Positions 24,000 through 31,941 of a stretch of 31,941 nucleotides of DNA are shown in pieces; positions within the stretch are counted from its first letter, which is position 1; each line of letters begins with the position of its first letter. The DNA comes from Desulfobulbaceae bacterium UBA5123. GTDB taxonomy: Bacteria; Desulfobacterota; Desulfobulbia; Desulfobulbales; UBA5123. The notes below the pieces were generated by a model that was given only the letters and a program-made list of their open reading frames with translations, was not told where the DNA came from and did no database searches. Location of the stretch: positions 1-31,941 of the forward strand of contig DHYT01000052.1 of the NCBI GenBank assembly GCA_002415465.1, in the 5' to 3' direction. The translations under genes were made by a program, and so were the position numbers.

Positions 24000-24956
24000 T
24001 TATCCTTCCCCCCTGTCGACAAGGATATCCCGCAGGGAGGGCCACAGGCGCGCAAGCTGTTCCCGGTTGCCGAACGTCACTGCCAAGGTGACGGTATCTT
24101 TTTCAAATGCCTGAACATGGTGCAGGCTCACGCCCTTCGGAAGGGCGAGTTGTTCCCGGAAGGTCTCAAATTCCTTTTCCGCCGCCCGCAGTCGCGGTGA
24201 GCGTTGGTCGGCAAGCCAGGTCATCAGTTGCCCCGCCTTCTGCGGCGGATTTGAAGCCTCGTGGCCGAGGATGGCGTTCAATGCCTGATCGTCGAGCACG
24301 GCGGTGATGCTCGTTGCATTCCGTTTCGCCACCTCCCGGCAGCCTGTCACCAGCTGGCGCTGATTGCCGACACTGAGGGAGAGCAGGGAGATCAGGTCAA
24401 ACAACGCCATCCGATCGATAAAGGACATCTCCGCAAGCTCGCGGGCCACTGTCTCGTCCAGCGTGCCGTTCTGGAGGGCAAGCAGCAGGGGCTCTTCGAG
24501 CTGCAGCAGTTTCAGGTGCCGCCCGAGTTGTTCGCGGTCGCCCTGCATCCCCAGCATGGGCAGAAAGCGTCTGGCGACTTGATCCTCGTCGAGCCAGCGC
24601 AGCCCCTTTTGCATGAAAATCGCCTTCTCAAGCGCGGTGGGCGGCCTGCTGGCGCACGTTTCCGCAAAGGCTGCGGCCAGTGTTTCTGCGGGGCTGGTGT
24701 TGGCGGCCAGCAACAGGCAGTCGCAGGCGGTGCGGGTGGGGCCGATGGCGCGCAGACGTTTCACCCCAGCCACCACCCGGTAGAGGGAGTTTGCCTTTTC
24801 CTGCACAATGGGCGGGTGGAGGATGCCGATTTCGGCGATGGAAGCCTCAAGACCCGGATCGGCCGCCGGGGCGCCGGGGATGGTCAGGGCAAAGGTATCG
24901 TCGTTGAGGTCGATCTGGGCCAGCGGCAGTCGTGTGGCGCGAAGTTGCAGGGGCAT
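24000..24956 (-). CDS. Orphan ParB/Srx-fold protein
   Basis: The 318-residue protein has an N-terminal ParB-like domain (about 8-100). It carries EASIAEIGILHPPIV (37-51) and GVKRLRAI (64-71), the counterpart of the GERRLRA motif of ParB. A middle helical region (about 100-215) could hold an HTH, with LEKAIFMQKGL and LGRHLKLLQL. No ParA neighbour or parS-like repeat is seen, so it is not obviously the chromosome partition protein. GGGAG precedes the ATG at 24956. The frame continues upstream to 25115, but that part lacks homology. It converges on the sensor kinase gene with a 12-bp gap and no terminator hairpin. Confidence 0.8.
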   Translation of the reverse strand: MPLQLRATRLPLAQIDLNDDTFALTIPGAPAADPGLEASIAEIGILHPPIVQEKANSLYRVVAGVKRLRAIGPTRTACDCLLLAANTSPAETLAAAFAETCASRPPTALEKAIFMQKGLRWLDEDQVARRFLPMLGMQGDREQLGRHLKLLQLEEPLLLALQNGTLDETVARELAEMSFIDRMALFDLISLLSLSVGNQRQLVTGCREVAKRNATSITAVLDDQALNAILGHEASNPPQKAGQLMTWLADQRSPRLRAAEKEFETFREQLALPKGVSLHHVQAFEKDTVTLAVTFGNREQLARLWPSLRDILVDRGEG

Positions 24957-25148
24957 GTCAATCTCCCGTGGGTGCCTGGCTTGGGCAGCGAGTATTGGCC
25001 TCGTTGCCTGAAATTTACGCGTGTCTGCTGCGGGGAGCTTTAATGTTGCCGCTGTTTCTAGTAAATTCAGGGGTGGGCGGCAGCAGCACCCTATGTACCC
25101 TGAGAGACGGGGCAAGTCAACCGGTCGCCTGCAACCTGCCGGGATTCT

Positions 25149-25177
25149 TTGTGGAATACACTAATTTTGTGTAATAT
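25149..25177 (+). promoter_or_regulatory. Candidate promoter and operator for the reductase/PP-loop/GT2/folE2/cca operon
   Basis: TTGTGG (25149-25154) and TAATAT (25172-25177) are 17 bp apart. The inverted repeat TACAC-N7-GTGTA (25157-25173) lies in the spacer and touches the -10, as an operator would. The predicted start is about 30 bases before the GTG at 25214. Confidence 0.45.
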
Positions 25178-25213
25178 TAAACAGTTGACCGTTTTGCCGG
25201 TTGGGGAAAGGAT

Positions 25214-25864
25214 GTGAATGTATCGATAGTCGCCGCCGGCACCCTGTGTGGGCGGATCAGTCCGGTGGGCATGGGCAGCGCCGAGGATCGCGCCCTGCTG
25301 GAACAGCTGCGGGACCGAACCGATGCCAGCCTGATCGGCGCCGGCACCCTGCGGGCCGAGAATCCGGAGATGCGTGGTTCGGGTGGCTGCCTGTCGGAAA
25401 AGCGGCTTCGGGCCGTGATCTGCGGGAGCGGGGTTCTGTCGGCGGCCGGGAAGAGGATTTTTGTCGTTGGCCCGCCCCCCCTCGTTTTTACCGGTCATGG
25501 GCGGGTGGCATCCCTGACCGATTCCTTGGGTGGGGTCGCCGAGGTCTGTGGGATTGACGATGGCGGTCACGGCTTGTCGGTTGCCGCGGCCATTGCCGAA
25601 CTTGCCCGTCGTGGCGCCCGGTCGGTGTTGATCGAGGGCGGCGGCGGCCTCAATCACGCGGCCCTGGCCGAAGGGGTGGTGGACGAGGTGTATTTCACCG
25701 TCACCCCCTTTCTTTCCGGCGACCGGCGGGCGGTACCCCTTGCCGACGGTCCGGGTCCGCTGGGCGATCCATTTTTACCGTTGAACCTCCTCTCCTGTCG
25801 GCAATCGGCGAGCGGGGAGTTGTTTCTACATTATCAAGTTGCGGGGAGGGTACACGATGTCTAA
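25214..25864 (+). CDS. RibD C-terminal-type pyrimidine/pterin reductase
   Basis: The 216-residue protein has the dihydrofolate-reductase-like RibD_C fold without the deaminase domain. Visible motifs are ASLIGAGTLRAENP (about 38-51), SVLIEGGGGLNHAAL (about 137-151) and EVYFTVTPFLSG (about 158-169). Family members use NADPH to reduce the ribosylamino group of a riboflavin intermediate, and some reduce pterins. With a FolE2-type enzyme in the same operon, a pterin or deazaguanine substrate is as likely as a riboflavin one. The GTG at 25214 follows GGGGAAAGG. It is the first gene of a five-gene operon and overlaps the PP-loop gene by 8 bases. Confidence 0.82.
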   Translation: MNVSIVAAGTLCGRISPVGMGSAEDRALLEQLRDRTDASLIGAGTLRAENPEMRGSGGCLSEKRLRAVICGSGVLSAAGKRIFVVGPPPLVFTGHGRVASLTDSLGGVAEVCGIDDGGHGLSVAAAIAELARRGARSVLIEGGGGLNHAALAEGVVDEVYFTVTPFLSGDRRAVPLADGPGPLGDPFLPLNLLSCRQSASGELFLHYQVAGRVHDV

Positions 25865-26600
25865 GCAGGAACTGGCGATCATGTTTTCAGGCGGCACCGA
25901 TTCGCTTGCCATCTACGCCCTGGCCGCGGCGGGGCATCATCCCGATCTGCCCCGCCCGCGGCGTATTCATCTGCTGCACATGCTGAACGGGATGAGCCGC
26001 TTCCATGAGTTCCCCCGTGACCGTTTCGAGGCGGCGCGGCGGATCTTGACCGCAAGGATTGCGCCGCCGGACGAAATGCCGCTCTCGGAGATGGTGGAGC
26101 TTGACATGGGAAGGCTCTTTCAGGGCCTATGGCTGGACCGCTATGAAGAATTGATGCCCCGTTTCAACGGCAAGAATCTGGTCTGCGTGGCCTGCAAACT
26201 CGCCATGCACGGCCGGGCGATCCTCTACTGCATCGATCATTTCGTGCCGTTGCTGGTCACCGGTTACGCCAAGCGGCAGTGCTACTATCCGGAACAGACC
26301 GACACCTTCATGGGCAAGATCGCCGAATTCTCCAGCCGGTTCGGTATCCGCACCGAATTTCCGGTCTATGATGCATTCAGCGACGAAACCATCACCCGGC
26401 ATCTGCTGGAGGAGTTCGGCCTCCCCTCAACCGGCGGCGGCGAAAGGAAATGCCTGTTCTGTCAGACCTTGACCACGGCCACGGAAAAGGAAACCGGTCA
26501 GTATCTCGATGAGATGATTCCCAGGATGGTCGATTACGTCGAATATGTCCAGGCCGGACGGATCAAGGAGGCGGCGACCTGTTTTCCGACCGGTCGTTAG
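25857..26600 (+). CDS. PP-loop ATP pyrophosphatase with two CxxC pairs
   Basis: The 247-residue protein starts with the PP-loop SGGTDSLAIY (11-20), which binds ATP to adenylate a substrate, as in QueC, TtcA, MnmA and NadE. Two cysteine pairs, C110xxC113 and C199xxC202, plus C142 near TGYAKRQCYYPEQ, could bind zinc or an iron-sulfur cluster. It is not a standard QueC or TtcA, and I cannot assign its reaction. GCGGGGAGGG supports the ATG at 25857 over a TTG at 25839. It overlaps the reductase gene and sits six bases before the glycosyltransferase gene. A nucleoside or tRNA substrate is inferred from fold and neighbours. Confidence 0.8.
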   Translation: MSKQELAIMFSGGTDSLAIYALAAAGHHPDLPRPRRIHLLHMLNGMSRFHEFPRDRFEAARRILTARIAPPDEMPLSEMVELDMGRLFQGLWLDRYEELMPRFNGKNLVCVACKLAMHGRAILYCIDHFVPLLVTGYAKRQCYYPEQTDTFMGKIAEFSSRFGIRTEFPVYDAFSDETITRHLLEEFGLPSTGGGERKCLFCQTLTTATEKETGQYLDEMIPRMVDYVEYVQAGRIKEAATCFPTGR

Positions 26601-26606
26601 CCGCCG

Positions 26607-27413
26607 ATGACGGTAAGCTGCGTCATTCCGGTCCGGGACCGGGCCGCGATGGTCTGCGAGGCGATTGCCAGTGTGCATGCGCAGGGATGGCCGGATATGG
26701 AGATCGTGGTGGTTGATGACGGCTCCGTTGACTCCACCGCGGAGACGGTGACGGCGCGCTATCCGGATGTCCGGCTGGCGAGGGGCAACGGTCTCGGCCC
26801 CGGCCCGGCCAGAAACGCGGGGGTTGCCGCTTCCCGTGGCCGGGTGATCATGTTTCTCGATTCCGACGACATCTGGCTGCCGGGCCATGTCGCCGGGCTG
26901 CACGCAGCCATGGAGCGAGGGTTTGAGGTTGCCTACGGGGTGGCCAGGACCATTGATCTGGTCGGGGATGCCTCCTTCTGTATCCCAGCTCCGGGCGAGG
27001 GCGGGGAAGGGGAGGTGTTGTCAGATCTCCTGCGCTGGTGTTTCCTGGTGCCGTCGGCACTGGCGGTGAGTCGCAAGGCCTTTCTCGCCTGCGGCGGTTT
27101 TCGCGCCCATGGCTTTGGCGAGGATTGGTCGTTTCTCTTGCAGCTAGCGGCGCGCCATCCATTCGCCTTCGTTGGCCGGCAGCCGATCACCGAGCGGCGT
27201 TTGCATGACGGCAGCCTTTGCGCCCTGGCGGATTCCGCGACCATCCGCGCCCTTTTGGAGCGGCTGGTCGAAGAGGTGCGGGGCGCGGCATGGGGCCGCC
27301 CGGAGATGGTCGAGCGTTTCGTTGCACTCGGCAGGTGGGTTGAGGAAAAGAATGAAAACTGGGCCACGGTGCAGGAGTGGTATCTGGCCATGCGCGAGGA
27401 GGGGATGGTTTGA
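26607..27413 (+). CDS. Family 2 glycosyltransferase
   Basis: The 268-residue soluble GT-A enzyme has the nucleotide-sugar motifs VVVDDGSVDST (34-44) and FLDSDDIW (83-90, the DxD). It also has the acceptor-side GFGEDWSFLLQLA, whose ED is the likely catalytic base. It has no membrane helix, so the acceptor may be a soluble molecule or a peripheral one. No other polysaccharide gene is nearby. It sits between the PP-loop gene (6-bp gap) and folE2 (4-base overlap), which suggests a small-molecule or RNA-linked acceptor instead of LPS; this is inference. Confidence 0.87.
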   Translation: MTVSCVIPVRDRAAMVCEAIASVHAQGWPDMEIVVVDDGSVDSTAETVTARYPDVRLARGNGLGPGPARNAGVAASRGRVIMFLDSDDIWLPGHVAGLHAAMERGFEVAYGVARTIDLVGDASFCIPAPGEGGEGEVLSDLLRWCFLVPSALAVSRKAFLACGGFRAHGFGEDWSFLLQLAARHPFAFVGRQPITERRLHDGSLCALADSATIRALLERLVEEVRGAAWGRPEMVERFVALGRWVEEKNENWATVQEWYLAMREEGMV

Positions 27414-28318
27414 ATCTGATTTCCGAGGCGGATCACCGGCGGGTGCTCGAGAGGGGCGACGATGTGCCGGAGCAGCGTCCTTCCTTTGCCATGCCGTTGA
27501 ATGCGGTGGGTATTGCCGGCAAAACCGTTTGGGTGCGGTTGCCGCAGGGGTTGCTGCCTTTCGGCGCGTCCCTCTCCGTCGATCTGGCCGGGGAGCGGCG
27601 CGGCATCCATATGTCGCGGCTTGAGGAGGTGATTACCGCTCTCCACGAGCAACCCTTTGCCGATCTTCGCGCTTACGCGCTCGCCCTTGGTCGGGAGATG
27701 GTGTTGCGCCAGCAGGCGACCAGCGGCTCGCTTTCCCTGCACGGCCGGATTCCCCGGTTGCGGCAAGGGGTGGTCAGCGGCCGCGCATCCCTTGATACGG
27801 TGCGGATCAGCGTCACCTGTCGTTTCCGGATGGAGGCGGCAGGGCTGCGTGACGAAACCATGCTGGGGGTTGAAGCGTGCCATATCACCGCCTGTCCCTG
27901 CACCCAGGTTTATAACCGGGAGTTGTTTCACCTCGCCGACGATGTCTGCCCCTTGCCCACCCATTCGCAGCGTTCCACCACCAGGCTTGAGGTGCAGGCG
28001 GACAGTGACGCATTTGTCGTTGATGATCTGCTCGCCTGTCTGGATGAGGCCCTGCATGTGACCCAAGACCTTCTGAAACGACCGGACGAGGCTGAAATCG
28101 TCCTCAAGTCGCATCGCGCGCCCCAGTTCGCCGAAGACGCGGTGCGGGAAACGGCGCGGGTGGTGGGAAGGAATCTTGGCGGCAAGCTTGCCCCAGCGAC
28201 CAGGGTGCGGATAGAATCGCTGAGCCTTGAAAGCATCCATATCCATGACGTGACCTGCGCCCTTGAGTGCTCCCTGGGTGAGATCATGGCCCAACTCGAT
28301 AGCGACGCGCATGGGTAA
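27410..28318 (+). CDS. folE2: GTP cyclohydrolase I, FolE2/MptA type
   Basis: The 302-residue protein belongs to the type IB GTP cyclohydrolases, which convert GTP to a dihydroneopterin phosphate for folate or to the precursor of queuosine and archaeosine. Signatures are MPLNAVGIAGKTVWVRL near the start, RRGIHMSRLEE (63-73), the metal-site Cys in ACPCTQ (161-166), and LPTHSQRSTTRLEV (182-195). The TTG at 27410 is chosen because GAGGAGGGG lies just upstream and the homologous part begins there. A GTG at 27377 adds 11 unrelated residues. The archaeal MptA branch is a possible alternative, in which the product is a cyclic phosphate. It overlaps the glycosyltransferase and cca genes. Confidence 0.9.
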   Translation: MNLISEADHRRVLERGDDVPEQRPSFAMPLNAVGIAGKTVWVRLPQGLLPFGASLSVDLAGERRGIHMSRLEEVITALHEQPFADLRAYALALGREMVLRQQATSGSLSLHGRIPRLRQGVVSGRASLDTVRISVTCRFRMEAAGLRDETMLGVEACHITACPCTQVYNRELFHLADDVCPLPTHSQRSTTRLEVQADSDAFVVDDLLACLDEALHVTQDLLKRPDEAEIVLKSHRAPQFAEDAVRETARVVGRNLGGKLAPATRVRIESLSLESIHIHDVTCALECSLGEIMAQLDSDAHG

Positions 28319-29774
28319 TCTCGATCAGGACTGGCTGGCACGGTACCCGGAGGCACTGCGTCGGGGTTTGAGCGCGGTGGCGGACCGCATCGCGGTGCCG
28401 TTGTATATCGCCGGTGGCGCGGTGCGTGATTGGCTGGGCGGGAAGACCTGCCGCGATCTCGATATCGCCGCCGCCGCTGACGGGCTTGACTGCGCGCGTT
28501 TTCTGGCCGCGCATCTGCATGGCGCCTTTGTTCCCCTCGATGAGGCGCAAGGGGTGGCCAGGGTGGTCTGGCGGGACTATGAAATCGATTTTTCACGCTT
28601 CCGGGATGGCGCCGATACCATTGAGGCGGATCTGTGCCGCCGTGATTTTACCATCAACAGCCTCGGGGTGGCGGTTGACCCTCTACGCGGCGGTCTGCTG
28701 CCGCCGTATGCGATCATCGATCCGTTGGGCGGCATGAACGATCTGGCGCACGGCGTGGTTCGGGCATGCGGCGATTTCGTTTTCCGGGCCGACCCCCTGC
28801 GGCTGTTGCGCGCCTATCGATTTGTCGCCTGCCTGGGGCTGAAGCTGGAGGCGGTGACGGCAAGCCGCATCGCCGCCGAGGCGTCCCTGCTTGGCGAAAC
28901 GGCCATGGAGCGGGTTGCAAGCGAGCTTGACCTGATCATGACCTCCGGGCGCGCGGCCGAAGCGGTGGCGATGATGGCGGCCAACGGGCTGCTCTGGGGC
29001 ATCCTTCCCGAGCTGCGGGCAGGCGAGGGGATGGCGCAGCCGGCGAGCCATCATCTTGATGTGTTCGCCCACAATCTCGAAGCGTTACGTCGCATGGAAC
29101 ACCTCCTTGCCGATCCGGGCCGCTGGTATCCCGAGCACGGGCGACAGTTTGCCGACTATCTTGCCCGCAACGGCAAGCGGAACCGGTGGCTGAACTGGGC
29201 GGCGCTGTTTCACGATATCGCCAAGCCCGCCTGCCATCGGCTCCGGAACGGGAGGGTCACCTTTTACAATCATGACCTCACCGGCGGCCTTTTCTTTGCC
29301 GGGATCGCCCGCCGGCTGCGCTGGAGTCGCGAGGATGCGAAACAGACGAGCCGGCTGATCGAGTTGCACATGTGGCCCTTCCACCTCTGTAACGCGCGTC
29401 GCCGTACCGAAATAACCCCCCGGGCCTGCCTGCGCCTGGTAAAGGCCGCCGGCGACGAACTGCCGGGGCTCTTTCTGCTGGCCATGGCCGACAGCCTGGC
29501 CGGTGCCGGCCCGGACAAGCCGGAGGGGATGGAGGCTGAGCTTGCCGCGTTGTACGCGCAGTTGGATGCCGTCTATCAGCGGCATATCCGGCCGGTGCTG
29601 GAAAATGCGCGATTGCTCTCGGGCCATGACCTGATCAGGGCGTTCGGCCTTCAACCAGGCAAGATCATAGGCGAAATCCTTCAGCAACTGGAGGCGGCGC
29701 AGGTGGCCGGCGAGATCGGCACCCGCAGTGAGGCGCAACAGTGGGTGCGTCGTTTTCTCGATAATCGTAAATAA
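28311..29774 (+). CDS. cca: CCA-adding/tRNA nucleotidyltransferase with HD domain
   Basis: The 487-residue protein has the polymerase-beta-like head: GGAVRDWL (35-42), catalytic D49 and D51 in RDLDIA, D93 in EIDFS and RRDFTINSL (110-118). DPLRLLRAYRF marks the neck. An HD domain follows near 300 with FHDIAKP and YNHD. CCA enzymes rebuild the tRNA 3' CCA end. Members of this HD-containing group can be CCA-, A- or poly(A)-adding, so exact specificity is open. The ATG at 28311 overlaps folE2 by 8 bases. Being the last gene of the operon gives it a physical link with the PP-loop and folE2 genes. Confidence 0.9.
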   Translation: MGNLDQDWLARYPEALRRGLSAVADRIAVPLYIAGGAVRDWLGGKTCRDLDIAAAADGLDCARFLAAHLHGAFVPLDEAQGVARVVWRDYEIDFSRFRDGADTIEADLCRRDFTINSLGVAVDPLRGGLLPPYAIIDPLGGMNDLAHGVVRACGDFVFRADPLRLLRAYRFVACLGLKLEAVTASRIAAEASLLGETAMERVASELDLIMTSGRAAEAVAMMAANGLLWGILPELRAGEGMAQPASHHLDVFAHNLEALRRMEHLLADPGRWYPEHGRQFADYLARNGKRNRWLNWAALFHDIAKPACHRLRNGRVTFYNHDLTGGLFFAGIARRLRWSREDAKQTSRLIELHMWPFHLCNARRRTEITPRACLRLVKAAGDELPGLFLLAMADSLAGAGPDKPEGMEAELAALYAQLDAVYQRHIRPVLENARLLSGHDLIRAFGLQPGKIIGEILQQLEAAQVAGEIGTRSEAQQWVRRFLDNRK

Positions 29775-29784
29775 TAAAAACCGA

Positions 29785-29814
29785 TTGACCGTCTTTGTCT
29801 CGTCTTAGTAGAGT
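29785..29814 (+). promoter_or_regulatory. Candidate promoter for glycogen phosphorylase
   Basis: TTGACC (29785-29790) and TAGAGT (29809-29814) are 18 bp apart. An inverted repeat GTCTTT (29791-29796)/AAAGAC (29815-29820) brackets the spacer and -10, so it could be an operator. The leader would be about 100 bases. Confidence 0.42.
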
Positions 29815-29922
29815 AAAGACACTGTGAATACGGGTTTTTATGATGGAGCGGAATTGCCGCCTGCCGTGGAAAATGATTACTGTTCACCGGCATTAAGGTT
29901 TGTCGGTTTTAGGTAAAATTTC

Positions 29923-31941
29923 ATGAAGAATAGACAGCCTTCCGTTGGCCTCTGCTCCATTGTCGAATCGGTGAATGTCGAGGAGATGAAGCAGGCGATC
30001 CGGCAGTATATCCTGAGCTATCAAGGGCGTGATCCCGACCGGGCCGACAAGCGTGACATCTGCAAGGCGATCTCCTTTGCCCTGCGCGATATCCTGGTCG
30101 CCAAATGGGTTGAGACCCAGAAAAGTTACTACGACAAGCATCAGAAGCGGGTCTACTATCTCTCTCTCGAATTTTTGATCGGCCGTTCCTTGGGGAACAG
30201 CCTGGTCAATCTGGGGTTTTACGACAAGGCGGCCGAGGCGCTCAAAAAACTCGGGTACGATATCGAGGAGCTGCGCGAGGAGGAGGAGGACGCCGCCCTC
30301 GGTAACGGCGGACTGGGCCGTCTTGCCGCCTGTTTTCTGGACTCCTTCGCCACTCTCGGCATCCCTGCCTACGGGTACGGCATCCGCTATGAATACGGTC
30401 TGTTCTGTCAGCGGCTGGTGGACGGCTTTCAGGTGGAAAGCCCTGATAACTGGCTGCGGTACGGCACCGCCTGGGAGTTCAAGCGCCCCCATTACCTCTT
30501 TCCTGTTCATTTCTATGGCCGGGTGAACAGCTATACCGACAGCCAGGGACGCTACCGTGCCGACTGGATCGATACCGAAGAGGTGGTGGCCCTGGCCTGT
30601 GATTATCTGGTGCCGGGCTACAACAACGACCGGGTCATCAACATGCGGCTATGGACCGCCAAGGCTTCACGTGAGCTCGATCTCTCATACTTCAACCGCG
30701 GCGAGTATATCGGCGCGGTGAAGAGCAAGGTTCGGTCGGAGACCATCTCCAAGCTTCTCTATCCCACCGATCATGTCCGCGAAGGCCGCGAGTTGCGCCT
30801 CAAGCAGCAGTATTTCTTCGTGGCCGCCACCTTTCAGGACATCTTCCGTCGCTTCAAGAAAAAGAACAAGACCTTCGACAAGTTCAGCGACAAGATCGCC
30901 GTTCATCTTAACGATACCCATCCCGCCATTGCCATCCCCGAACTGATGCGGCTGCTTGTGGATATCGAGGGCGTGGAGTGGGAAAAGGCCTGGGGGATAG
31001 CGGTCAAAACCTTTGCCTATACCAACCATACCCTGATGCCTGAGGCGCTGGAGACCTGGCCGGTGGTGCTGCTCGGCCGGGTGTTGCCGAGGCATCTGGA
31101 GATCATTTACGAGATCAACCGCCGTTTCCTGGAAGAGGTTGCCCGGCGGTATCCCGGCGACAGCGAGCGTTTGCAGCGGATGTCCATCATCGGTGAAGGG
31201 CCGCTCAAGCATGTGCGGATGGCGAACCTCGCCATTGTCGGCAGCCATGCCGTGAACGGGGTTGCCCGGCTGCACACCCAGCTGTTGCGGAGTCGGTTGT
31301 TCAAGGATTTCGACGAGTTTTATCCCGGCAAATTCACCAACAAGACCAACGGGATCACCCCGCGCCGCTGGCTGCTGAAGTGCAATTCGTGGCTGGCGGC
31401 GCTCATCAGCGAAAAGATCGGCATGGGATGGGCCACCGAACTCGATCAGCTGCGCGGTCTCGAACCCTATGTCGACGATGAGCAATTCCATCGGCAGTGG
31501 CGGGAGGTGAAGCTCCGCAACAAGGAGCGGTTGAGCGATTATATCCGGGAGGTCTGCGGGATCGCGGTGGATCCGGCGACGATGTTTGACGTGCAGGTGA
31601 AGCGCATCCACGAGTATAAGCGGCAACTGCTCAATATCCTCCATGTGATCACCCGCTACCACCGGCTTCTTGAAAACCCAAAGCGGTCGATGACGCCGCG
31701 CACCGTGATCTTTGCCGGCAAGGCCGCGCCCTCTTACTGGCAGGCGAAGCTGATCATCAAACTGATTACCTCGGTGGCCGGCAAGGTCAACAACGACAAA
31801 CGGGTGAACGGCAGGCTGAAGGTCGTCTTCATCCCCAACTACGGGGTTTCCGTGGCCGAGAAAATCATCCCGGCCGCTGATCTCTCCGAACAGATTTCCA
31901 CCGCCGGCACCGAGGCGTCCGGCACCGGCAACATGAAGTTC
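29923..31941 (+). CDS. glgP: Glycogen/starch phosphorylase, 3' end beyond window
   Basis: 673 codons are visible of a GT35 enzyme that usually has about 810-840 residues. It releases glucose-1-phosphate from alpha-1,4-glucans. Motifs in order are YYLSLEFLIGRSLGN (78-92), ALGNGGLGRLAACFLDS, HLNDTHPAIAIPELMR, YTNHTLMPEALE, TNKTNGITPRRWL, VKRIHEYKRQLLN and finally EASGTGNMKF. The lysine of that last motif (residue 672) should form the PLP Schiff base, so the window stops one codon after it. The start at 29923 has TAGGT nine bases upstream. It is separated from cca by 148 bp with its own candidate promoter, so it is probably an independent unit for mobilising stored glycogen. Confidence 0.97.
   Translation, partial: MKNRQPSVGLCSIVESVNVEEMKQAIRQYILSYQGRDPDRADKRDICKAISFALRDILVAKWVETQKSYYDKHQKRVYYLSLEFLIGRSLGNSLVNLGFYDKAAEALKKLGYDIEELREEEEDAALGNGGLGRLAACFLDSFATLGIPAYGYGIRYEYGLFCQRLVDGFQVESPDNWLRYGTAWEFKRPHYLFPVHFYGRVNSYTDSQGRYRADWIDTEEVVALACDYLVPGYNNDRVINMRLWTAKASRELDLSYFNRGEYIGAVKSKVRSETISKLLYPTDHVREGRELRLKQQYFFVAATFQDIFRRFKKKNKTFDKFSDKIAVHLNDTHPAIAIPELMRLLVDIEGVEWEKAWGIAVKTFAYTNHTLMPEALETWPVVLLGRVLPRHLEIIYEINRRFLEEVARRYPGDSERLQRMSIIGEGPLKHVRMANLAIVGSHAVNGVARLHTQLLRSRLFKDFDEFYPGKFTNKTNGITPRRWLLKCNSWLAALISEKIGMGWATELDQLRGLEPYVDDEQFHRQWREVKLRNKERLSDYIREVCGIAVDPATMFDVQVKRIHEYKRQLLNILHVITRYHRLLENPKRSMTPRTVIFAGKAAPSYWQAKLIIKLITSVAGKVNNDKRVNGRLKVVFIPNYGVSVAEKIIPAADLSEQISTAGTEASGTGNMKF

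Overview
The window reads as a chromosomal segment of a GC-rich, Gram-negative, probably anaerobic bacterium. It carries lipid A genes (lpxD, fabZ, lpxA, lpxI), two bacteriohemerythrins, a fused SpmA-SpmB protein, a small Cys protein with a PxxKW-type motif, and many cytoplasmic two-component proteins. That mix is typical of Desulfobacterota, perhaps a Desulfobulbales-like sulfur-cycle lineage. This placement is an inference from gene content only. I saw no rRNA, tRNA, CRISPR array, transposase or phage gene.

Layout. Positions 1-4016 (minus strand) hold a signalling operon: a receiver-first histidine kinase, a single-domain response regulator and a CheA-family kinase cut by the window edge. 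Upstream of it lies a minus-strand spmA-spmB fusion (4144-5469). Positions 5632-9338 (plus) hold an RNase Z-like metallo-hydrolase, two tandem bacteriohemerythrins, an AI-2E family permease and a Bax inhibitor-1 family protein, closed by a strong bidirectional terminator. Positions 9438-11725 hold three poorly known genes: a membrane-anchored protein (minus), a helical protein (plus) and the Cys-rich PxxKW protein (minus, with a near-consensus promoter and a long structured leader).

Positions 12178-15190 (plus) hold a solitary pilC, eno and an IHF/HU gene. Positions 15329-23987 (plus) form one tight run: lpxD, fabZ, lpxA, lpxI, a MurU-like nucleotidyltransferase, an AmgK-like sugar kinase, der and a PAS sensor kinase. 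From lpxA onward the genes overlap or nearly touch. The first four make and trim the early lipid A intermediate. The MurU/AmgK pair suggests feeding of recovered amino sugars into UDP-sugar pools. A convergent orphan ParB-fold protein follows (24000-24956).

Positions 25214-29774 (plus) form a second tightly coupled operon: a RibD-C-type reductase, a PP-loop ATPase with two CxxC pairs, a GT2 glycosyltransferase, a FolE2-type GTP cyclohydrolase and a CCA-adding enzyme with an HD domain. The combination suggests pterin or deazaguanine chemistry linked to tRNA, and I regard it as the most interesting uncharacterised assembly here. The window ends inside glycogen phosphorylase, right after the PLP-binding lysine motif.

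The best candidates for new biology are that operon, a CheA carrying tandem MshEN-like c-di-GMP-binding motifs, the structured leader of the PxxKW gene, and the lipid A plus amino-sugar salvage run.
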